A stretch of 64,000 nucleotides of DNA from Perilla frutescens. Its lineage: Eukaryota; Streptophyta; Magnoliopsida; Lamiales; Lamiaceae. Both the position numbers and the translations under genes were made by a program. Each line of letters starts with the position of its first letter. Position 1 is the first letter of the stretch. Under the pieces are notes generated by a model, which saw only the letters and a list, made by a program, of their open reading frames with translations, was not told the origin of the DNA and searched no databases. Positions 36,371-47,820 of the stretch are shown here, piece by piece. The DNA is taken from contig BRKX01000003.1 of NCBI GenBank assembly GCA_026008535.1, forward strand, positions 61,405,001 to 61,469,000, in the 5' to 3' direction.

Positions 36371-37436
36371 TGATAGAATTTGTTGTCTGAAACAATGTGA
36401 ATTACGAATGTAAATTGCAAAGTTAAATGTAATGTTGAAGCTAGTGTTACCACATTGCCTTCAACATGCAGCGGAAACGTAAACAGAACTTTGCACAAAA
36501 TAAGTTTTAAATCACACTCTTTACGGTGTGCGATTGCCTCAAGGTGAAATTCACTATCACAAGTGATAAACAAAAACAATGCAAATGTTGTCTTAGTTCA
36601 CTCTCTTAACAACACAGTATAAAACATACAGAGGACTATCTTAGCTTCACTCACTCGAATAATCACTCAAAAACAAACCTATCTAAACACATAGATAGAT
36701 TACAATCAGTCACTCTAAATCCTAGACTTCTCAAAGTTGACTATCTAACCTACACACACAACTGGAATGAAAGTATCCAGCTGATTGGGACACTAGGCTG
36801 ATGTCGAGGAAGATGTCTTGGATTTTAGAGATGACACTAGATGCAAGATTCAGAGCTTCTCACAAACCACGGTAATAACCTGCTTGCATAAATGATTTTA
36901 AGGTCTAAGGAGACCTTAAATACTTCTTCCATCTTGTATTGGCAGTTGCCTCACGATCCTAGATGACTTGGACTTAAATCAACTGCCTTCCACTACCCAT
37001 TGCTGAAGTGGACTTGAGATAATCATCTTCTACATTGCGTGGCACACGTTCTTCAACATCGTGCAATAGTAGCGGTTACTCCAGTGACCCACGAACTCCT
37101 GCAACAGTTAGTGTCCAAGAAGGAGTGGGAACATCACGTCCCCATGAAATCCAGAAAAGATTTTGACCAAGTCAAAATCAACCTTTATCCACGTTTTAAT
37201 TCAAAATAAAATATCTAATAAATCCCTAAAAACGTGGAAAATGATATGTGACAAAAATCACAATTTATTCAGATTAATTTAAAATAAATTAATCCAAAAT
37301 ACTAGGAAAGGATAAGGTTAACATCCGAGTGTTATACTCAATGTGACGAGAATGACGGAACATCATTAGATACGACATTGATTGCGATGTTATCAAATGA
37401 AGTGATAACATCATCTGAAACACGTCATACTCAACA
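36371..37436 (-). repeat. Copia A 5' LTR with adjacent atypical primer site
   Basis: It has the same length as the 3' LTR. The minus-strand sequence next to it is gtggcgtcaagagccggtac, which resembles but does not match the common initiator-Met primer site TGGTATCAGAGC. Confidence 0.9.
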
Positions 37437-37441
37437 TCAGT

Positions 37442-38155
37442 CTTTCATACCATACCCAAGGAGCCTGCTTTAAGCCATACAGTTCCTTCTTTAGTTTGAA
37501 CACAAACTCTGGATGATGTGAATCTTCAAATCCTTTAGGTTGTGCAACAAACACATCCTTTTTCAGAAATCCATTCAGAAAAGTACTCTTGACATCCATC
37601 TGGTACAGTTTAAACTTCATAATGCAGGCCATAGCTAGAAGAAGTCTGGCTTATTCAATCCTTGTAACTGGAGCAAAGGATTCATCAAAATCAATGTCTT
37701 CAATCTGTGAATAACCTTGAGCAACCAGTCTAGCTTTATTTCTTGCAATGTTTCCAGCTTCATCAGTCTTGTTCTTGAACATCCACTTGGTTCTAACAAT
37801 GTTGACTCCTTCAGATTTCTGCACCAGATCCCAAACATCATTCTTTTTTAACTGCAGAAGTTCTTCCTGCATAGCCTCAATCCAGTAATCATCTTTGAGT
37901 GCTTCTTGGATGTTATTGGGTTCGATCTTGGAGGTGAAGCAGACATAGGAAATCTCATCATGCATCCTCTTTCTTAGTCTGCTTCTGGTCATCCTTTCTT
38001 CATGAATGCCTCTTATAACTTCTGAAGTAGGATGATTCTTAATGATCTGCTTCGAAGGCTTTCTGTGATTCACTGTCTGTTTTTCAGCTTCTCTGTCTGT
38101 ATCATCATGGACTTTAGAATGTTCAAAGACAACAGTGTGAACATCATCTTCAGAG
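37442..38155 (-). pseudogene. Copia B RT N-terminal region and pre-RT linker (normal orientation)
   Basis: The minus strand encodes the linker (EDDVHTVVFEHSKVHDD, HEERMTRSRLRKRMHDE) and the RT start (LKDDYWIEAMQEELLQLKKN, DVWDLVQKSEG, NKARLVAQGYSQIEDIDFDE). After a frame change it gives [15 protein letters not shown] and [15 protein letters not shown], where copia A interrupts it. The other RT half resumes at 27098. 37765-38155 is duplicated in inverted orientation at 38700-39075. Confidence 0.85.
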
Positions 38156-39075
38156 ACTTGACTGAAGCCTACACGGCATTCAAGAGATTAGCCTGTAAGA
38201 TCACAGTTGAAAAGAATGAACAGATTATTAGAATCAGAAGTGATCATGGTAAAGAATTTGAGAATCAGTACTTTGACACATTCTACAGTGAGAATGGAAT
38301 CAGTCATGAGTACTCAGCCCCCAAGACTCCGCAGCAGAATGGAGTTGTTGAAAAGAAGAACAAAACTCTTCAAGAAATGGCTAGAACCATGATGGCTGCT
38401 AAAGCAGTTGCTACTATGTTCTGGGCAGAAGCTATCAACACTGCATGTCATATCAGCAGCAGAGTTTATCTCAGACTAGGTATTTTCACTACACCATATG
38501 AGTTATGGAATGAGAAGAAACCAATAGTGAAATACTTTCATGTGTTTGGAACCACATGTTATATTCTCAATGATAGATAATATCTCAACAACATGAACAA
38601 CAGAGGTGTAGAAGGGATGTTTGTTAGATATTGCAAAGAGACAAAGGCTGTCATTGAGACAATTAATGTCAAATTTGATGATCTGGATAATGTTGTCAAT
38701 ACCTCAGAAGATGATGTTCACACTGTTGTCTTTGAACATTCTAAAGTCCATGATGATACAGACAGTGAATCACAGATAGCCTTCGAAGCAGATCATCAAG
38801 AATCATCCTACTTCATAAGTTATAAGAGACATTCATGAAGAAAGGATGACCAGAAGTAGACTAAGAAAGAGGATGCATGATGAGATTTTCTATGTCTGCT
38901 TCACCTCCAAGATCGAACTCGATAACATCCAAGAAGTACTCAAAGATGATTACTAGATTACGGCTATGCAGGAAGAACTTCTGCAGTTAAAAAAGAATGA
39001 TGTTTGGGATCTGGTGCAGAAATCTGAAGGAGTCAACATTGTTAGAACCAAGTAGATATTCAAGAACAAGACTGA
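37765..39075. repeat. Inverted repeat inside copia B, arms ~390 and ~376 bp
   Basis: Arm 1 is 37765-38155 and arm 2 is 38700-39075. Reverse complement of one reads through the other with over 90% identity by eye, apart from a ~25-bp insertion in arm 1 near 38085. The loop (38156-38699) is the integrase C-terminal half on the + strand. A transcript across it would fold into a long hairpin. Confidence 0.85.
38156..39075 (+). pseudogene. Inverted copia B segment: integrase C-terminal half, linker, RT start
   Basis: In + orientation, opposite to the rest of element B, the text is FRDLTEAYTAFKRLACKI, RIRSDHGKEFENQYFD, HEYSAPKTPQQNGVVEKKN, FWAEAINTACHISSRVYL and FHVFGTTCYILNDR, then a stop (38578). 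It continues past FVRYCKETKAVIETINVKFDD to the linker and RT start, with further stops near 38955 and 39053. The catalytic integrase Asp (SDHGKE) and Glu (NGVVEKKN) are preserved. Confidence 0.85.
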
Positions 39076-40083
39076 ACTCTTGAATGTTGTGTAGGCTTCA
39101 GTCTTGTCTCTGAGAAAGTCAACCTAAGTAAATCTTGAGTGATGATCAATGTAGACAAGAACACATTTCTTTCCTCCACAGCTTTCAACAGTCATAGGAC
39201 CCATTAGATCCATATGAATAAGATCTAAAATTCTTTTAGAAGTTCTGTCTTGCTGGGGAGTACCAGAAGATTGTCTTCTGTAGTTAGACCTTCTAGAAGA
39301 TTGCTTATTTACTCGTTTTAACATTCGGCTGAAGTTCTTGGTGATAAGGACCATATTTTTCATTGTATCTGAATCAAGTACAGGTTTTTGTTTCTGTACA
39401 TGTTCAGGTACATCCTCAGAAACTTCAGTTTTAAGAGCAATACCTCTCTTCCTTGAGTTTTTGTATTCATCTTCAAGATTCATCTCGAACATTCTCAACG
39501 ATCCCATCAGTTCATCAAGCCTTATGCTCTTGATGTCCTTGGCTTCCTCAATTGCAGCAACTTTGTAGGCAAACTTCCTTGAAAGAGATCTGAGAACCTT
39601 TCTCATAAGCTTCTCATTGCTGATAGGCTCTCCAAGAACAAAACTCTCATTTGATATGCTTCTCAATCTGACATTAAACTCACCAATGGATTCAGAGTCA
39701 TCCATTCTGAGACTTTCAAATTTTGAAGTCAAATTCTGTGGTCTTGATAGCCTCACAGAACTGGTTCCTTCAAAGGTGGTTTCCAGAATATCCCATGCAG
39801 CTTTTACAGTCTCACAGGTTGAGATTAGGCTAAATATCTCAAGATCTACTACAGAAAATATTGCATTGAGAGTTTTGGAGTTGACATTGTACCAGTTCTT
39901 CTGTGGCACAGTCCACTCTCCTTCTTCAATCTCCACATGCTTTCCTTCCTTAGCAACAATTGGCTTATCCCATCCTTCAGTGACACTTTTCCATGCAAGT
40001 TCATCAATCGATCTCAGAAACGCCCTTGCGGTTCCGAAACAGGAGGGGATCAATGGTGCAGAAGAAATTCCAACTGAATTCAT
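39076..40083 (-). pseudogene. Copia B gag fused in frame to integrase start
   Basis: The minus-strand ORF 40083-39124 is open for about 320 codons. Gag text covers ARAFLRSIDELAWKSVTEGW, KTLNAIFSVVDLEIF, AAWDILETTFEGTSSVRLS, LTSKFESLRMDDSESIGEF and VAAIEEAKDIKSIRLDELMG. After LKRVNKQSSRRSNYRRQSSG it jumps straight to integrase ILDLIHMDLMGPMTVES and VYIDHHSRFT. The zinc knuckle, protease and pre-integrase zinc domain are deleted without breaking the frame. The N-terminal ~20 residues are not gag: the gag homology begins at ARAFL, so the 5' end is truncated. A stop follows the integrase piece, then WVDF-like text up to the inversion joint at about 39076. Confidence 0.8.
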
Positions 40084-41165
40084 GCCCCTGCGTGGGCTGG
40101 GCCGAATGTGGCCAAACTAACAACTATAAATACTAGCTTTCATTTTCAATTTAGAACACACTTGAAATTATTTTACAATTCCGCATTTAGTTTTTGCATT
40201 TAGCTTTTGGATATTCTGCACAACAGTCGGCAGTTTGCCCTCAGCTGATGCTCGTACCCATTTTTGCCCAAATTTGGAGTTGGATCCAGATCTTAATCTA
40301 GTTTGTTTTTTTTCATCATGTGATATTTATTTATTTTTGCTTTGTTATTTAATATAATTTCTGACTAAGTAATTAATATTCAAGTCGAATGTGAATAGGA
40401 TTAAGATGGAATGTATGTATGAGGCTAATCGATCTAAATTTATCTTGATTTGATTCCCAACTTCATTCTGAACAGAACGATCACAGTGCAATGGTGAGGT
40501 TAGGAATTGGCCATTTTTAATTGAATTATTATTTATGTAAGTTAGGGTGGAAGTAAGGGCGACCGTACCCTAATGAGCCACTAAGTGATAAAGTAGGCGC
40601 TGAAGCTTAGAGAGTGAAGTATAGGTGGATCTGGTGGGCACACCAAGGATGTGCCCATGTTCCAGTGTTGGGTCCCTCTGAATCAAGGCTGCTATCCTTG
40701 CAAACCCTCTACATGACTATCTTCTTTGGGTCTTGGGTAGTTAGGGACTAAGAGTCACCGACCGTATCACTCTTAGCATATATAGTAAGAAGGGATTGGG
40801 TGGTGTAAGGTGACCATAGCCGCTCCCTATAACTAACCGGTCATATCAAGATATTTGTGTGTTTATGCCCAGGATTGCATATGTCTACCAAACCGAACTC
40901 ACGTTTGACTTGAACATGTTTTTTATATTGTTTAATTCAGTTATTGATTAAGTGATTGTATAGATTAAGCTGTGTAGGAACAAATTAGTGACAGTAATTC
41001 CAAACAAGTTCTTCAAGGTTACAAAACAAGATAGAAAAGTTAAACACTCCTCGTGGGATGATATCTGCCTCCGGGCACTGTACTAGCATCTAAGGGAAAA
41101 TTTAAGCATCTGTCGGGCTTTGCCCACGGGTGTAATTTTTCACACAAAATGACGATGTGTCATTG
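40084..41165 (+). other. Unclassified LTR-like sequence between copia B and the hAT remnant
   Basis: There is a TATA box TATAAATA at 40125-40132 with a possible leader after it. The 3' end has tcctcgtgggatgatatctg, cctccgggcactgtactagc, wording like the U5 of some gypsy LTRs. It ends near 41150 before hAT coding sequence resumes. No PBS, PPT or target duplication was recognised. It could be a solo or truncated LTR, or it may include hAT intron sequence. It holds no gene. Confidence 0.35.
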
Positions 41166-42619
41166 ATCAATGTATTGAAGAAGTTAGCCAAGATAATGTG
41201 GTTCAAATTGTAACCGACAATGCATCAAACAATATGGGGTCTGCAAAGTTGTTGAATGAGAAGAGGTCAAAGATCTTTTGGACATCGTGTGATGCTCACA
41301 GTATCGATCTTATGCTTGAGAGTATTGCAAAACGATCAAAGTTCAAGAAAGTCATTGATCAAGCAAAAGTATTGACTGTTTTTATTTATGCACACTACAA
41401 GGTCTTAGCATTGATGAGGGAATATACAAAGAAGAAGGATATAGTGAGACCAGGTGTGACACGATTTCCTTCTACGTTCCTCACTTTGCCAATTTTATAT
41501 AAGAAAAGAATTGAATTGAAGAAAATATTTGGAAGTCCCGAATGGGATGAGTGCAAATTTTCAAAGAGTGTCAAGGGAAAAGATGCTTACACAATAGTGA
41601 TGAGCATGGAGTAGTGTTGAAAGATGCGTGCTAATTTTTTAGCTTCTAATTAAGGTACTTCAGATTGTTGATGGTGATAGAAAACCGTCAAGGGTTTTGT
41701 TTATTGGGAGCTTGTCCAAGGAAATGAAGATATCAAAATTGCTCAAAATAATCTTCTAAAAAACTATGAGTCGATCATTGAAGTAATTGATGCACGGATT
41801 AAAGATAGGCTTGATAGTCCATTATATTTGATGGCTTATTGGTTGAATCCATTTTATCACTACAAGAATCCACTTCTTCATTTGGACCAAAATGTCTATC
41901 TTGGTATGATGGAGTGTTTAGATGTCCTATTTCCGGGAGACTTTTTTTTACAAGGTAAAATCCTAAGTGAAGAATCTCCCAAGTACTTCGAAAAGAAATT
42001 GACTTTTGGGAAACAAGTTATTATTTCCATAACATTTTCTTTGAAATTTATGTTTTGAAAAATATAACTTATTCTTTGATTTTTTTTTTGTAGTAAGTTG
42101 GTTGTCGATTTTTGGTGCAGTAACACCTAACTTGCAAAGATTGGCTATAAGAATCCTTTCATTGACAAGCAGTTCATCCGGTTGTGAAAGGAATTCGAGC
42201 TCATTTGAAGGGGTTAGTTTAGTTATCTTTATTATCATATTCTTTTAGCTAATTTAATATATTTAATATTTTCACTTTTGTTTATTGTTATTTTATAGGT
42301 ACATACAAAATGGATGAATAGACTAGGCACAAAGCTACTCAACAATCTTATGTTTGTCCAATTTAATGCAGGATTGTTGAACAAACAAAAGAGAGAAAAA
42401 GATAAAAATAATATGGATTTGCTACTTTCACACGAGGCAACTTGTGCACAAGAGTGGATTATTGATGGTGTTGATGATAATGATGATGTCAATGATGATG
42501 TGGGTTACGTGGGAGGATATAAAGCTCCAACTCCAAAGTATTGAACATTAAGAGAACTATATGATGAGGATTTTGAGTCCGCGGATGTGGAAATCATTGA
42601 GAATGAAATTGAAGTTTGA
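41166..42619 (+). pseudogene. hAT transposase, C-terminal half, decayed
   Basis: 41166-41614 reads CIEEVSQDNVVQIVTDNASN, FWTSCDAHSIDLMLE and RPGVTRFPSTFLTL, the RNase-H-like core with the DUF659-type block. A frameshifted part follows: KDRLDSPLYLMAYWLNPFYH (41700-42057). After an intron-like gap comes SIFGAVTPNLQRLAIRILSL and SSSGCERNSSS (42115-42210). A second intron-like gap precedes NRLGTKLLNNLMFVQFNAGL, the hAT dimerisation domain. A stop at 42542-42544 cuts an acidic tail that otherwise runs to 42619. The N-terminal half is absent, presumably lost with the copia B insertion. It lies about 300 bp from the right hAT end. Confidence 0.85.
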
Positions 42620-42825
42620 ATATTTGTTTTGTTTTGAATTTATAATGCTTTGACTTTGACTATTGGTTTGTTTTGATGCTTGGATATTTTAGAAGCTATG
42701 TTTTGATGTGTTGGGTGATTTGAACTTTAAATATATTGTTAAAAATATTTTTATTTATGCACTTATAAATGATTATTTCAAAATTGTTAGATTAAAAATA
42801 AATAAATAAATTATATAAAACAAAC

Positions 42826-42912
42826 CGCCTAGATTCCGCCTAGGCCCCGCCTAGACGCTGGCCCCCTCCCCCCCGGTCGCTCGACTAGTGTCTAGCGAGT
42901 TCTTCAATCTTG
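42826..42912. repeat. hAT right terminal region
   Basis: GC-rich subterminal repeats (ccgcctag, gcctaggc) and the inverted terminal repeat ttcttcaatcttg end at 42912. The target duplication CTTTAGAT (42913-42920) follows. Confidence 0.85.
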
Positions 42913-43457
42913 CTTTAGATATTACACTTAAGTGTTACAACACTTAAATATACTTCTTAATTCAGTTAAGAATTTAATGTGGGAGTATTCAATGTGCCTT
43001 ACGCATATTTTTCCACACTCCATAAATGCCCAATCGTGTGACCAATTTCCACAATTAATTTCTCACTCACCGAAAATTGAATTTGAGAAAATAAAAATAC
43101 TACAATTACCTAGGGTTGGCAAAAAATACTGTCATGTCGGAATGCCATCCATACCGTACCGAAAAATACCGAAGATATCGATATTTACGTTATACCTTTA
43201 CGGTAAGATAAATGTATGAATTTTCAAAAATTAAGGTATACCGGCGTACACCGAAAGTTTGGTATACTTTCATATATCGGTATATACCGAAGTGAAGGTA
43301 TAAACCGATATGAAGGTATATACCGTCATACCGTACCGCAGTATATGCCGAAGTGAAGGTATATATATCGGCATATATATGCCTTTACTTCGGCATATTC
43401 CGCGGTACGGTATGACGGTATATACTGGCACATTACATACCATATTTCGAATTTAAT

Positions 43458-43480
43458 ACACACACACACACACACACATT
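43458..43480. repeat. (AC)n microsatellite
   Basis: Uninterrupted dinucleotide run of about eleven units. Confidence 0.85.
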
Positions 43481-43579
43481 GCATATCTATAATACAATAT
43501 TTAGTAAGTTTATCATAAAAGTTATGTTTTGCTATGTAATTTATACCCAAAATTATAATTAAAAATGAAATATTTGAAA

Positions 43580-45080
43580 TTAAAATGTAATAAATAATAA
43601 TCTTCTATTTTTTTCGATCAATAAAAATAAAAGTTAAAATGAATAATCAATAAAAATTAAAATAAAATGATGTATACATAAATTATAAGATATAAAATTA
43701 TCAATATAATAAAAGATAAATGAAATTATGTAATGCATGATAATCTTTTATTCGTCTTCAATTTTTAAAACTAAAAGTTAACAAGAATGATTGAAATGAT
43801 TAAAAGAAAATAAGATATTTATAAAAATTAGTACATAATTTGTTCATCGTAAAAGTTTAGAAACGTATAATATTTAATATAATTTAATAATTAAATTATA
43901 AGTAAAAATCAAACAATGTGAAATCAAATGTAATAAATAATAATTATATTATTTTTCAATGTTTAAACTAAAAGTTATGATGAATGGTATAAACATTTTA
44001 AAGAAAATGAGACATACAATTCAATAATATAATATTTAGGCCATAGTATGTTCATTATGAAAGTTTTTGAAATTATTAAATTTTATATAATTCAATACTT
44101 AAATTATAACTACAAATTGATCAATTTGAAATAAAAAAATTATTGATAATCTTTTATTTATTTTTTAAATTATAGACATAAAGTTATGATGAATAGAAAA
44201 ATATAATAAAATGAGATATTATATACAATATTATAATACTTAGTGTGTTCATCATAAAAGTTTAGGAAAATATTATATTTCATATAATTTAATACAAAAC
44301 TCTACCTAGAAAATGAACAATGTGAAATCAGATGTAATAAATAATAATGTTGTATTATTCTTTAATCTTTAGACTAAAAATGATGATGAATTATAAAAAA
44401 AAATTAAAATAAAATGAAATACGCTATACAATGTTATAATATTTAGTATGTTCAGCATAAACGTTTATGAAAATATTATATATCATATAATTTAATACAA
44501 AACTCCTAATTAAAAATTGAACAACATGTGAAATAAGAGATGATAAATAATAATGATATATTCTTCTTTAATCTTTAGAGTAAAGTTATGATGAATTATC
44601 AAAAAAATTAAAATAAAATGAAATATGTTATACAATGTTATAATACTTAGTATGTTCAGCATAAATATTTACGAAAATATTATATTTCATATAATTTAAT
44701 ACAAAATTCATAACTAAAAATTGAACAATATGAAATCAGATGCAATATATAATAATCTTATATTCTTCTTTAATTTTTAAATTAAAAGTTATGACGAATT
44801 ATCAAAAAAAATTAAGATGAGATATGATATACAATTCTATAATATAGTATATGTTCATAATAAACATTTTGGAAAATATTGTATTTTATATAATTAATAC
44901 AAAAATTTTCCTAACTAAAAACTGAACAATGTGAAATCTAATGTCATAAATAATAATCTTATATTCTTCTTTAATATCTAGACTAAAAGTAATGATGAAT
45001 TATTGAGAAAATTAAAAATAAAATGATATATGATACACAATACTATAATACTTAGTGTATAATCATCATAAACATTTAAT
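43580..45080. repeat. About eight diverged ~200-bp tandem units
   Basis: The word gtaataaataataat...cttctttaatctt recurs at roughly 43586, 43735, 43928, 44143, 44330, 44537, 44741 and 44941. Each copy is followed by aaaagttatgatgaatt, then tacttagtatgttcat and atatttcatataattta. Steps are about 150-213 bp, most near 200. The array fills the interior of the hAT-like element and has no ORF. Confidence 0.75.
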
Positions 45081-45281
45081 ATATCGATAATTTCGATATA
45101 CTGTGAAATGTCAGTATGGTACGGACCAAAATATGATTACGGTAAGGTATACCGAACTAAGGTACAGTAAGGTATACCGAAATAAAGGTATGACAAAGGT
45201 ATGCATTATGTGTTATACTGAACTTAAGGTATACCGTAGGTAAAGGTACGACAACGGTATGATTTTTGTCATAACATAAAT

Positions 45282-45615
45282 TGTAACATCCCACTTCTAC
45301 GTGATTTAAAACTATGGAAATTATTTGATTCTAAAAAAACATTGAGTTTTTATTTATTTATTTAATAATGCCCAATAGAATTAGTTGGACTTGAGGGGGT
45401 CTGAAGTTGCGCCCCTAGTATCAAGAATATTTGTGATTATTATTTGTGTCTTAAAATTTTAGTTTGAGCCTTATAATATTTTTAGTCTTGTTTATTTAGA
45501 TAAAAGTTATATAAGTTAAGATTATACTTATATTTTGATTACATAAATCACTTATGATTAATTATATATGTTAAGTCGTGTATATATATATCTACACATT
45601 ATATTAATTCATTGC

Positions 45616-45663
<48 letters not shown>

Positions 45664-46085
45664 TCAAAGACATTAAGATAAGAAGAAGAATAAATGATAA
45701 GAATTTCAACTATATTAGGTGTGAGATTTAATAATATAAAATAAAAATACTTAGGAAAGATAATTACAATAGTAATAAATAGTGATAATGAATATATGTG
45801 TCCTACTTCTTGAGATGAGTTGTACGTAATTGATGTATTATATATATACACACACCTATTAATTTAGGTAAAGGTACAAGTTAATATATTTGAAAATGCT
45901 ATTAATCATAATGCAAACAACTTGTCATGCCTCCACATAGGACACTTGGCTTTAGGTAATATTGTGGGTAAAAAGAAAAGTGATGAGGTGTAATAAATTT
46001 ATTATTACTATATGTGTGAGTGTACATTAGATTTTAAAATAATTTTGGATATGCAAGAGCTATAGTAGTTGGTCATTAATTAGAG

Positions 46086-46121
<36 letters not shown>

Positions 46122-47820
46122 ACTAGATAGTTCTAAAATGCATCAACTTGTAAAAGAAAACTAACCGACTTATTCAACATTTTATTCTTTAAAATTCAAT
46201 GTAGTATAGTTGATGATAGGATTAGAAAGAAATGAGGCGGTGGTAGTGGATCTATATATATACACATCTATTAATCCATCTTTACGTATCAATCAATATA
46301 TTCACTACAAATTTTGTAAGATGGCTAAGAAATAAAAGTTATACACGTTGGTGAGCCGGAGATACAACACAAAAAAGGGTTAGTTTTCAAATCTAGTTTA
46401 ATTTTTATCTTATAGATTTTATGGTGGTAATTTGATCTTTAATGTAAATAATAATAATATAGTTTGTGTATTTGAATCACAAATTCTAAATTATTTCGGA
46501 ACTTATATAGTAAATCATAAATCTTAATACCTTAGTTATTATATGCTTCTTTTCTTTTATAATAAAATTAATCAGGATATACTTTTTTACTCATGTTATC
46601 ATTAGTTGTTAAGATAATTTCATTAGTGTGCTCCATCATGATTTATTTAATCTACTAAGTAAAGCTTCAAAAATATTTGAGGATTAAAATATATGCATGA
46701 ATACTTATGGTTATATTATGTAATTTCTAAACTTAATTAATAATTAGGTTGAGTTTACAGTTATCTAAACAAACTTATAAACAAGGAAAATTGTTTTATT
46801 CCATTTTTATTCTTTCGGATTGATTTAGTAATTTATGTATTGAATGATGGTGTATTGGAATTAAATACACTTGATCAAGCACATAATTTAGAATTTATTT
46901 AGTCCTAAAATCTATAAATTTCATATTTAATAGATAATAATTTGACACAAATGATTTAATTGATATTATTTTAATACTAGGTGCGGCGCAACTAGGATCC
47001 TTGTCCACTGTGTGATTCTCTGCTCGATTTTACGTGGTCTCTGTTATCAGGTGGGTGAAATTATTATCTTTGAAATAAAAGTATATGATATATGCTTTTT
47101 GAGACAGAAATGTTTTTAATCCAACTTGAATTATCGTGGATGGAATGTGGATTGCATTTCCTGCGCACAGAATAGCGTTTTATATGCACGGAAGCATTTT
47201 GTACGCACCAGAATATGTCCTATGCATAGTTCAAGATGTATTCTAGAATCAGAAGAAGAGTACCCTAAATCCATTATTCCTGCGATTCAAATTCAGTTAG
47301 ATAAATAGAAAGAAATGTTCATGATCCCCCACCACTGAGTACGTTTTAAGAGTGCGCACCCCACATTTTTAAATATTTTCAGGTCAATGATTGTGGAGCG
47401 GCGTGAAGGAAACGGGGGGTGGATCTTCTCTAGACATTTTAGTTACTTGTCCTTAACTATTGCACTTGTATCTTAAAGTAAACTATTTTGAATTTAGTAT
47501 TTGTGTTTGCTAGTGGTGTTTGCTAACTTAAAATAGTGGTTGAATTTTATGGTTTTACGAATATTTCAAGTTTGAATTTTATATTTTAGAACTTATGAGT
47601 TACTTTTCAAAATGATCTAGGATTATTTTTGGAGTTTATGAAATGTGGGTATTTTTTATCTAAGAATATAAATTTCTGAAAATATAAATATTATGGTATA
47701 TTTTCGTACTTGGAATTTCTAGCATAATTATATAAAAAAATTAATCGAACTGCTATTTTTATTAATAACTTTCCGCTTTAAAGAATAGAAAGAGTAACAT
47801 TTTAAATTTAGGATGTTACA
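45282..47820 (+). mobile_element. Solo LTR of a Tekay/Del-like gypsy element (2539 bp)
   Basis: It starts tgtaacatccca and ends aggatgttaca. It is flanked by identical TAAAT at 45277-45281 and 47821-47825. No internal sequence is present, so it formed by LTR-LTR recombination. The block accactgagtacgtttta with a downstream tttcaggt is shared with the LTR at 1-3096, giving + orientation. It contains an (AAT)n tract (45617-45662) and a (TA)n tract (46089-46120). Small ORFs are not supported as genes. Confidence 0.88.
45617..45662. repeat. (AAT)n microsatellite
   Basis: Roughly fifteen uninterrupted trinucleotide copies inside the solo LTR. Confidence 0.9.

Larger units (their letters stand above)
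27099..37436 (-). mobile_element. SIRE-like Ty1/copia element A, full length but inactive
   Basis: The element is flanked by a perfect 5-bp duplication TCAGT (27094-27098 and 37437-37441). The LTRs are 27099-28164 and 36371-37436, each 1066 bp, differing by roughly 3% by eye. On the minus strand it contains gag, protease, integrase, RT, RNase H and then an env-like ORF, the SIRE/Maximus arrangement. It is inserted in the RT of copia B in the same orientation. Stops in gag and pol and a frameshift in the env-like ORF make it non-autonomous now. Confidence 0.92.
15001..40083 (-). mobile_element. SIRE-like Ty1/copia element B, decayed and interrupted
   Basis: Minus-strand pieces assemble in SIRE/Maximus order. 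From right to left they are gag fused to integrase start (39076-40083), a rearranged integrase/RT-start block (37765-39075), RT continuing at 37442-37764, RT and RNase H (26070-27098), an env-like ORF (23312-25645), and a GGGGGAG polypurine tract with the 3' LTR (22849 leftward, resuming at 15861 and ending at 15001). Two retrotransposons interrupt it: Athila-like at 15862-22764 and copia A at 27099-37436. The 5' LTR is missing beyond 40083, so no target duplication can be confirmed. A TG start at 15001 is the likely outer edge. Confidence 0.75.
8265..42912 (+). mobile_element. hAT element holding the nested retrotransposons (outer shell)
   Basis: The left end caaggttgaagaa starts at 8265. 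The right end ttcttcaatcttg stops at 42912. They are inverted repeats matching at 12 of 13 positions, and GC-rich subterminal sequence follows on both sides (cctaggcgg / ccgcctagg). The flanking 8 bp are identical, CTTTAGAT at 8257-8264 and 42913-42920, the target-duplication length of hAT transposons. The element's own sequence is about 8265-8602 plus a right part ending with a transposase pseudogene. The N-terminal half of the transposase, including any BED zinc finger, is missing. Everything between is later insertions. It landed 6 bp beyond the CACTA end. Confidence 0.85.
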
